Assembly: GCA_004194705.1 (NCBI GenBank)
Contig: SADC01000856.1
Span: 223,010-287,009 of the forward strand
Origin: Ditylenchus dipsaci
Lineage: Eukaryota > Nematoda > Chromadorea > Rhabditida > Anguinidae
Length of the DNA: 64,000 bases
Direction: 5' to 3'
Below, one piece after another: positions 1 through 10,600 of this stretch. Position 1 is the stretch's first letter; every line of letters starts with the position of its first letter. The notes below the pieces were generated by a model. It was given only the letters and a program-made list of their open reading frames with translations. It was not told the DNA's origin and searched no databases. A program made the position numbers and the translations under genes.

Positions 1-1296
1 GTCTTTGGATAAAGTAACTTTTTCGACCAAAGTCCTCTGTTTCAACCCCTTAATCTCTACGTTTTTAAAATATTTTACTAAAAAAAGATATTTTGTTGAA
101 CAGATATTTCGTTGAACAAAAAGAGAAAAGTTCAAGAAACAAAAATTTGGTACAGTCGAGCCTGGATATAACGATGCCCCCGATATGACGACATGGTTTT
201 AAAATTTGGTTGACTGGTAGAGAAATTAGTCAAAGTTTACTCCCGATATGAGTCATAGTGTATCATTACTTAATTTCACACACTTAGTATTTCAAACTAA
301 AAAATAATACCTTGCAGTTTGGGATCGACATAAGTACAGGGTTTGGATAGGTGTGGATTTTTGCAGAACCATCATCATTCTTTGTAGGATAACAATAACA
401 ATTGGACTTATAAACAGTTTGCTTATTACCATATTGGTCATTCATTTGCTGGTGCATTTATCAGCAATGCAAACTGTTCTTATAGTTGTTGATGTTGGTG
501 AACAATTAGGAATATTTCTGACATAGCATTTTAAATATTTCGGTCTTTCATTAAGATCTCTTATAGATAAATTTATTGTGTCTAGTGCTTCTTGTTTAGT
601 TCTAATAGTAGTACGGTATGTCTAAAGTAAAAAATACATTTTAAAAGAATGACAGTTGATCGAGGGCTGAAGTACTGTGAAAAATAAGCGTTTCCTAAAA
701 CTAATTTTAAACTAGGACTTTGGAATTGACCGGTCATCCTGTCAATTGGTCGTAATTTTGGTAAATTTTGCTAGAATATGCTCAATTTGACTGGTTTATT
801 GATCATTAATTGACTATTGATTGACCAGTTTAAAAAAGAACCGTCAATTCCAGAGGGCTAGTGCCGTTAATCGAGGGTATTTTTTTGTGCGGACTGACTT
901 GAACTCATCTAAATTTGTTTATTCGCTAAACAAATAGGGCTTTTGGTGCCGGATATCCAAAAATAAACTATTAAAATTTTTTTCTCAGTTCTCAAATATT
1001 TTCGGTAGTCAAGCAGAAACTATCGCACTCATTTTGAAGAGCTTTTTCTGGGGAGCAAAGTGATTTATTGCGTGATTGGGTGAAAAGGCAAGCTAGAGCC
1101 ATTAAAGGAAATTATAAGTCGAAAATTTGCACCGCCCAATAACCGACTGACTTAAAATTCATGGTCCTCAAAGATTTCTTAACGGTTTTAGACTCTCCAT
1201 TGAATTTGCTACAAAAAAAAATCCGGCATGGCCAGGTCATAATTTTTCTCAGAGATTATGTCTTTTAAAAAACAATATGGTTTCTGAACTTTTCAC
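1..1296. other. No gene recognised; possible gene A intron
   Basis: If gene A continues, this is intron. A pogo-type end (TA then CAGTCGAGCCTGGATATAAC) begins at 153 with no partner seen. A degenerate inverted repeat lies at about 712-860 (GGAATTGACCGGT against ACCGTCAATTCC). No clear homologue of gene B exon 11 was found. Confidence 0.4.
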
Positions 1297-1628
1297 CTGA
1301 ATTTTATAAGAAACATCCGCCATTGTTTCTGATAAAGCTAGAACAATATGTCGAGCATCATTTAACATCATTGTCAAAGCTGTTTTGTGCGGTTTTAAAT
1401 AACAACATGCGATTCAGAAGTCGTCTAGTTGTGCATGCAGAATTCTCCCAGCTTTGGGAAAATTTTTCGAACGTGTCATAGCCATATTTGGCGCCACTGT
1501 GAACAGCCCATAGATATTTAAATGCTTCATTGTCCATGCAATAAATTGTTTCTTTGTTGATAGCTAACTCTATCCTCGAACTTGGGACGTTTTCTTGCAA
1601 AATTCTTGCAATGGAGCTAGGGATTCGC
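1297..1628 (-). pseudogene. Gene A exon: C-terminal part of GTPase region
   Basis: Acceptor AGTATTTAG, GESLAPLQEF, then after a one-base break near 1580 INKETIYCMDNEAFKYLW and SQSWENSA. A second break near 1372 leads to MLNDARHIVLALSE and donor GTGAAA. It is the counterpart of gene B exon 10. Confidence 0.7.
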
Positions 1629-4600
1629 CTAAATACTAATTTAATTAATACACTTTTCAGAAAGTTTCGAAAATATTTTAATTTATTTAAAAAGGTACTT
1701 ATATACTTGAGTCGACCGCCCACCTATCCCCTTCCACAAAAAGACAATATTTGATTTTTACTAAATTTATTTTGTAAGCCCCAATTAACTTTTTTGCATA
1801 CAAAAAATTAAAGTACAGTCAAAACTCGATTTAACGAGACTCATCCATTTGGTTGGATTTCACTGAATTAGAGTAAAATAAAACTCGATTTAGCATAACG
1901 TTTTGGCGGTCCCTACTGGAAAAGTCGACACTCGATTTAGCGAAAGTCCACAAAATCGTCTAAAAATAAATCATCAAAACTGAAAAATGCCGTTTTTTTT
2001 TTCGAAAATTGACGTCTTCTTCTGGAAAATGACGTTTCGTTTCCAAAATCTGCCGTCCTTTTTCAAATTTTGAATTCGCGATATTACGCTATGCCATTTC
2101 GAGCGATACTAAGATATTTAGGAATTTAACGAACCCCACATTGATCACACAAAACACAAGATCGCTGAGCATGAGTTGGATATTTGCCCGAGCCACCTTT
2201 TTACTACTGACGCAAACACTGACTGCTATTTGAACCGCTCTCTCAAAAATTGGCCGGTGGATAAGGTTTTTGAACGCCATCAGAAGATGAAAGTTATTAA
2301 TTTTTGATCTAAGTCTTGTGAGGTTCATTTCGAGGTGTTTGTGGGATCTGATTATTTGTCGATAAATAATTTAATGAATAAAAAAGTTGCGAAAACTCGA
2401 TTTAACGAAAATTTTAAAAACTTAAGAAAGCGAAACTAGATTTAACGAAAACTCGATTTAACGAAACTTTTTGGCCGGTCCCTTGAAATTTGTTAAATCG
2501 AGTTTCAACTGTAGGTATAAATATGAAGTGTAAGCAAGTGTCAGAAATGACACAAGACACATTATGGAATGTCCAGAACACTCTTATTCTCGCGTGTTTA
2601 AACATTTTACCAAAAATGAAGTAATTCAGAGTTTAAAGCCGCTTTCAGAATGGGTCTGGGACTTAGTGCGCGACCCGGCTTCCTTTTCGCTGTAATTTTT
2701 TCTTGATTGCGAAAAAAGTTCTGTTAGTACCATTTTGTAGCTGAGGTTCAGGGCTTCAAAATGAGCCATTTAAAATTAACATGTGATTTCAAAATTTTAG
2801 ACAAAAATGCCCAGTCTGACACTGAGTCTGACACTAAATCGGACACTCAGACCGAGTGTCAGACTCAGTGTCAGACTGGGCATTTTTATCTAAAATTTTA
2901 CGACTACATCTTAGTTCTGAATAGCTCATGTTGAAGCCCTGAACCTCAGCTACAAAATGATGCTAACAGAATTTTTATTTCGCAATCAAGAAAAAATTAC
3001 AGCGAAAAGGAAGCCGGATCGCGCACTGAGTCCCAGACCCATTGTGAAAGCGGCTTAATTGACAAACCGCTGACTCTGCACCGGAATATACCGACCTAGC
3101 TCATAATTGTTAATGTCACTGTCACATTTCGAATTCAGCTCAAGAAAAAAATTCAAAAAAAAAAAAAGAATTTCGATTCTTTTTTTTTAATGACACACTT
3201 TATTTTTTAGAACATAATTTTTGTTTGTTTATTATTTGTTTATTATTAAACCTTTAAACACAGGGTTGGCAAAAATTCGTCAAACTTTTTGTTTTGGTCA
3301 TATCTTTTTTAATTTATTATTCCGACGAGATTTTTTTAATCGATAGAGGACACTCTAGGCAGCAGAATGACACCTCATTTTTTTTTGAACAGTCATTCTC
3401 ACAGTCCTGACTTGCGATCTTTCTCTTTAAGTCTGGATCAAAGACCGAGTGTATCTTAAAGGACCATGCCCGGACCTTCTAAATTGTCCTCCACCGAACT
3501 CGACTGTAACCAAAACTACGGTTGAGTAACTGGCCGGCCATTTTGAAATGACCCGGCCATATGGACATCACCTAACCCTAGCAAAACCAATTGTCGACGA
3601 ATTTGGTAAACCCTGTACGCCATTAGAAAGCCAGTGATCTGCTCTTTCTGTTCATATACTATCTAGAAATCAAACTAATCATACTAATCATCAACTAATA
3701 GAAATCAAACTAATCAACTAATCAAAAAGGTAAGTGAGTGCGTGCATCTCTAACTCTTAAGCCCCTTGCGCCAGAAGGGGGCGCAAGGGGCTTGGGGCTT
3801 GGAGTTGCAGACTGGACTAGTGAAATATTTTTGACTCTTAAATTCCCATTGGACTACCAAAGTGCATTAGTACCCGGATCGTTTATTAGAGAGAGTCCGC
3901 TTAATTTGACCCTCCTCGAAAACTGAACGTTTATTGCACTTATGCCGTCCGGCCCCCCTCTCAATTTTAGGAAAATGACCCTAAAAGGCGTCTCTAACCA
4001 CCTTTTTCTGCTATATAATTTACAAGAAACATTGGTAAACAGTTTCCTAATCTAAAATTTCAACTTTCTTTTAAAAATTTTGACTTTAATTTTTTAAAGG
4101 TAGGTGTCTTTTTAGGGTATTTCGACGTCATTCTGGTCGTTTATCACATCCAGGCTTTATTTAAGCTTAGACAACGGTAGGCCAGCGTATCTTAGGATGG
4201 ACTCAAGAATATTTTTCCTATTGTTTTTTATAAGAAGCATGTTTGAGTTCGTCCTAACCATAGTTGTGCATCTCCGAAAAACCACCACCACCCCGCCGCC
4301 ACCGCCGGCGGCGTCGCCAACAACACCGCCGCCGCCGGCGCCAGCTAACGCTTCACTGTCAAAAAAAATTTCTGTTTATTTATGTTTGTCATAGAATAAA
4401 TTTTTTCAAAAAGAACAGTAAAATTCTAAATTTATGTCATTTTATCATTTGTTTTTCGTATAGATGACCATTCAAAACAAGCATTGTTTTGGCACTTTGT
4501 AATTTGGTGGTGCCGCCACGCGCCGCCACATCGCCGCCACCGCCGCCGCAGCCTATTTACTCCGCCGCACCGCCACCGCCGCCGCCGACCTCATTTTCAG

Positions 4601-7600
4601 CCGCCGGCGCCGCCGCAGCCGCCGGCGGCACTTAATATTTTGCGCGCGCCGGCTGGCGGCGCCGCCGGCGGCGGCGCCGGCGGTGGCGGCGGCGGCGATC
4701 CAACTATGGTCGTAACATGTGGTCTAACTTTGCTCCAAGCTTAAAGTACTAAATTTAGTCTAATAGCCTAAAAAAGGCCATCTACTTTTAAAGACTTGAA
4801 GTAAAATTGTTTTTGTGAAAGTTGAAACTTTAACTTCGAAAACTGCTACAGACTTATAAAGCAGAAATATAGAGCAGAAAACGTGTTTTGTGTCACTTTT
4901 CTAAAATTGAGGGGGGGGGGTGGTCCCAACAGCATAAGTGCCCGTTATTTAGAGATAAGCCGATTATTATATAGTGGTCGTTCAATAGAAAAAAAAACTC
5001 TGTCTGTATATTGTATTATCCGCTTGAAAACAGCTAAAACTCATTGTTTGCCTGGACAAATTGTTTGTTTTTTTTCTCTGATAACATGCTTGCAAATAAA
5101 TTTAAGTTATAAATTAACCTTCTACTAAAAACTTAAAACGATACCTGGCGTATAATGGTTGCCACTGGTATTAGTAAAGCAATAGACAATATTGGCAGCA
5201 GCATCCTTGTGTAAATGGGTCAGCAACTCTCCAATGCAATATTGAAAAGCAACACTCAGTCTTGCCTCATTCGGTTTCATCACGATGCAAATCCCTTGAA
5301 CCTCTTCGAGCTCAGAAATATATCTTATAGTGTTCCTCAAGTTGACCTTGTCTTTCTCGCTTCCAGCTGTATCTCCAGTGCCTGGAGTGTCGACGAAACA
5401 GACTTCACCCCTTTGTAAGGTACTACATAGGAATTTGGAACTGGGTACATGATTTTCCTGCATTGGTAGACTCATTTTTCTCATCTGGGATTCCGGCATG
5501 GATAAATTGAGTTTCCATTTCCTTGTTAGTAATAGCGAAGCGGGATGGAATAACACAGATTGGATCTTCAAAGGCATCCGCCAAAGAAGTGTGACAAAGG
5601 TAGTTGAAAATAGTGTTGATCCAAGTAGACTTGCCAACACCTGTTTCACCACTATCAAAATGTTTTTGCGGCCAAAAAAGTATTGGCTAAGCTGCTGTTT
5701 AAGTTGATGTTCAGGAAAAGATATAAATTATCTCCATGAGTAGAAGGCTCTTTGCAGCGGAACAGCAAGTTTGTTGGAAGAAAAGTTCCACATTTGCAAT
5801 AGCAGAAGTTATTTGCAGAACAAATCTCGATGGACTGCTCGCATTCGTCACAAGCCCAAATGCAGTCATCTTTGGAGCATGTGCCAGAGTTTAAAGATTT
5901 GGACAAGGAATTTCAAGAAATGCAGTTGTCTTGGGTTTTTTGACTACAAATTAATATTTACTGAAAAAAAATATTTTAAAAGCCAAGAGTTACCTGTTAT
6001 TTCTATTGATGTAGCTTTGACAAGACAAATAGATTTTTTTCGCCTCTCATCTTGTAAATAATCGGAAACTATGAGCATGCCTTTGTTATATTTTTCAATG
6101 CGAGTTTTCTGTACATCAACTCCTAGACTGCTGAAAATATTTCAACTTTATTTTTTATAGAAGCTATCATACAATGGGCAGTTTTTTTAAATCCAAGCAT
6201 TGATTTATTGATAATTTATCAATTTGTGGAACTCGCAATAATAAAGAAAACGCAAAAAAACATTTGTTCTGAGATGAAATAGGGGGAGGGGGGGGTGTTT
6301 TTTCTGGGTAATATTTAATTCTGCCCCCTAATTGCTGAAAAATGCCCCCTTATTTCGGGAAAATGCCCCTTATTCGAATCGCCCCCTGATGATTACTGAA
6401 AAGTGCCCCCTAATTATTGAAAAATGACCCTTAATTTTCTGAAAAGTGCCCCTAATTTTTCTCTCTCGTCGTTTTAAGTCAAAATTTCGCGGTAATTTAA
6501 ATCTTTTAGCCAAAAAATAACTTGTATTGGTCAGAATCCACTCCGGAATGGTCAGAAGCCCCTGAAAGTTGGTTTTTTTGGTGGTTTACTAAAAGGGGAG
6601 TAAACTTTTTGCGAAAGTTCGATTGAGCGGATCAGAATTCCAGTCCGATGTGCTAAATCGCTCAGAATTCCAGGTTCATGGTGGTTTTGAGTAGTTCCGG
6701 ATGAAATTCTGAGTGATTCAGCCGATCGAGCCGGAATTTCGATCCACCCAACCGAATTTTCGCAAAAAGTTTGCTCCCCCTCTTGTAAACCCCCAAAAAC
6801 CAACTTTGAGGGGCTTCTGGCCATTCCGGAGTGGGATTCTGACCAATTCAAGTTATTTTTTGACTAACAAATTTCAATTCCCGCGAATACCACCCGTTTT
6901 TTTCTATGATTTATCAATGATACACGATAGAATGATAAATCTATCAATGATAAATACAATGATAAAAAACTGCATTGAGCAGTGCTTCAATTGATGATTT
7001 TCAGCAAAAATTTACAGAGAAAATAGCGATAAAAATAAAATGATTCAAAAACATTTTGTCGTTAAACTAGGAGGAAAAGCTACTCAGGTTTGAAAATTCG
7101 GCCTCGGTGGCGCAGTGGATAAGCGTTTGTGCTTTATGGCCCCAAGGTCGTGCACTGGCTCGATCCCGCGTGGTGGCACCCTAGTAGTAGCTTTTTCCCT
7201 CCTTTAAACATGATGTTTTCTAAATAAAGCGGCATTTCTGACACCGTGTTCGTGTTCAACATGGTCGATTTGCTTACAAAACTGCGGTTTTAATTGAAAA
7301 ATCACTGTCAAATTTCAAATTAGTTCGAGACAGTAAATACTCAAACATTGAAATTTTTGACAGTTTGAATAATTGTCGCCTCGGACGCAATTTGAAGTTC
7401 GAGAGTGATTTTCGTACCATAGTGGGTACCAAGCCGAATAAATAACGAATGGCTGTATGTGAAATGTACCGTCTAATGTGTGAAATCAGCCGCCTTTTTT
7501 GTAAAACTTGGCCGCCTTTTTTTAAAAATATTCCGCCTTTTTCTTGTTAATTCATGTTTTTCAAATTTTAGCCTCAACTTGATGGTAATTTTGCTCTTAA

Positions 7601-10600
7601 TGATAGCGGAAATGAAAGCCCAGAATCTGGCTACGTATTGGTATGAAAAAATTGTGCACTCATAGGATTAAGTTAAAAAATGTAATCAAAAAACACCTAG
7701 ATGGCTATTTCGGCCTCTACCTGCTGAATGGTTTTTGTGTAATTTGAACGTTTTTTGAATTTTACATATTACGAGTTGCCATTTTTTCTTTCTATGATAG
7801 CAAAGATAAAGGCCCAGAATTTTGGCTACTCCTAATTGAAAAAGTGTCAATTTGTAAAGTAAAATTATAAAATTTCACAAAAACCATTTAGCAGGTAGAG
7901 GCCGAAATAGCCGTCTAAGTGTTTTCGATTACATTTTCTAACTTTTTCCTATAAGTTCACGATTGTTTTATACCAATACGTAGCCAAGATTTTGGTTCAT
8001 GAAAAGCTGAAATATGCCACAAAAAACCCGTCAAAAGGCTGAAACATGCTTGAAAAAGCTGAAATGTGATACGAAAAATTTTATTTTTTTGAGGGGGGTT
8101 GGGTGTCACTGTAGCGGGGGTTGACTGTATCAAAAAAAAATTTGCACCAACTTAAGTCGACGCAATTGTCAATACGGAATCTGAGAGAGCGTTTTAAAAA
8201 AAGTTCAATTTATTGGCCACCCTGTTTAATCAGCTGGGAAAAAAGAAATCAAATTAAAAAAAACTTGCCTTTTCGGTGTTCTAAATCAACAAAAATACAT
8301 TGGTAAGTTGGTTGAGCAAGCGTTTCAAAGTAGTTTTTGTTGTCATCAGACCACTTATTACCTTCATTAGCAAACAACAAGCAATAGGTAATATTTTGGG
8401 CATGGTTGTTAATCAGAGAGTGCAGAGCCTGACCTCCTTTCACATAAACAACACCTTTAGAATCTCTCGCATAAATAATATTTTTCTTTTGTAGATGCTT
8501 CAAATACGCAATTTTTACGTGTGTCCTTTCAAGCTGTCTAACATAACTTCACATTCTTCTGGAGATGTGTAGCACTCATTCAAGTAAATTTTCAACTGTT
8601 GAGTGGATTAGATATACAAGCACCACTACGACCATACAAAATTATTTTTTGAGCATCTAAACAAATTTGTCTTTTTTCTTTAAAACTGCCTCGGCAAAGT
8701 TTTTTAGTTGTTCAAAAAGTGAGTCATCGATACATATTTGGTAATTTTCAAAAAGCTGCAGATTTCTCATGAATACAATAGATAATTGCTGAATTTTAAG
8801 CAAGACATCATACAGTCGTCCCACCGAGCAAATGTCGTTTGTTAGTGCTTTAGTTCTTCTATTTAAACTGGGCAATTGGATAGACTTAGAAGCAAGATCG
8901 ACAGGCAAACATGAAAAGGAAATAGCACATCCAAGCCCATCATTGATATTAGATGCGATTATTGGTAGTTGCTCGTAAATGGTAAATATTTTTCAAACTT
9001 AATTTGAGTCGGAATTCATAGACTGGATCAGCAAACAGGTGAACTTCTGTGGTGGAATTAGCCATGTTTAATATTCTTGAAGTTGGTCATTTAGTGGCTT
9101 TTAGATAGTTTTTCCTGTGTAGCCTAAACATATGAGGTCGATGGTGTTGACTAGGTTAAAATATTTAAGTTTTATCGTTTAAAAATTACCAATAAAAATA
9201 TTAACAGTGAACTATGAAGTGTGTCAAATGACATATTCCAACTTTAAACTACCGTATTATCTCTAACAAGACCCCATGAGGCCAGAGGCGTAGCCAAAAA
9301 AATCTGACGGGGGGGGCCGAGAGGTCATTTTCTCTACACCGTTTTCGAGTTTTATAGTGTTTTAATTAACAATTTTTTCGAAAAACCTGACGGGGGCATT
9401 TCCCCCTCAGCCCCCCCCCTTGGCTACGCCCATGCATGGGGCTTTTTTTGAACCCAAAATTGACAAAAGGTTTTCTTGGTCATTATGAAATTTTTCGACG
9501 AGCTGTCATGCTTCTCTTCTTTCATTGTTTTCTGTTTTAGCTGACATGGGGATCTACCGCTTAATATTTGGCGTGTTTGATGCAATATTGTGCAACATGT
9601 GTAACTAGCCTAAGCCAGTTGGCAAAAAACTTTAATAATTAAGTTAAAAAAAGTGTTGGACCCTAGGCGGGAACGAACTTTTCGGGAGATCGTTATGTCG
9701 AGAGTCTACTGTAATTATTCAATTTTGTTGACCATCGAGTTTCAAAGCTGTAGTTGCAGCGGATCGATCTCCAGTCAATCAAATTCTCATCTTTATCGAA
9801 TTTTATTTTTATGTGAAATAAATTGAAAAAATACCTGTAGAATATTTGCCCCATTTATTTCGTGTTCATCAAAAAAAATTTCGAAAACCACCAAAGCACT
9901 GTACTCTACAGCAGTAACTACATGTGTAGCATTTTTTAGGTCACTAGGCAGCAATTTTTTATGTTGTGGTGTTGTAAATTCACGTAAATCTCCTAAAATT
10001 TTTAAAGCATTTTAATTTATTTTATCAATTTTTGCTAACCTTAGTATTGATTTTAAAAATTAAAGTGAAAGAAGAAGTCTTCAATAATGTGAAGTTTTTT
10101 AAGTAATCGACGAAAAAGGAGTGCTGGGTCATTTCACTAAGAATGCTTATCTAAAGTTAGTTTATTTGTTAGTTATCACACTGAATGAACTCAAGGGCTT
10201 TCACCTGTTGCTCAGTCTCAACCTCCAGCAAATTCAACTTGTCGCTTAATGAAGGTGACATCAAGAATTCAAACTTAAGTTCATTGTCACTATTGCTTTG
10301 ATGGGAATTTACTGCTTCAAGTAATGTTGTAGTAACAAAACAATCAGTGTTGACATCGTACAGACATCCTATGCTGACTTGGTTTCCAAAAGCCTTGCGA
10401 TTAATTACATCATATTCTTGACTGAATGTTTTTTACATAAAAACTGTATTCGGTACTTGTTCAGAAGACACCTCGACCTCCTCCATCCCCGCCCCATCCC
10501 CTTTAATTTTTCCTTGATCACCCTGTTGGTTTTCTGGCTTCTTCAATGTGAGCAGTGTTTACAAAACTCAAGCTTAAGACCAAGGTCAAACTCAAGGTAA

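Noticed and set aside
4484..4744. Open frames rich in His, Arg, Pro and Gly over 4197-4744
   Set aside because: They follow CCG/CAC triplet arrays and have no splice context or homology; triplet periodicity keeps several frames open at once.
7101..7180. A functional tRNA gene
   Set aside because: A- and B-box-like words are present, but acceptor and anticodon stems do not pair well; a SINE head fits better.
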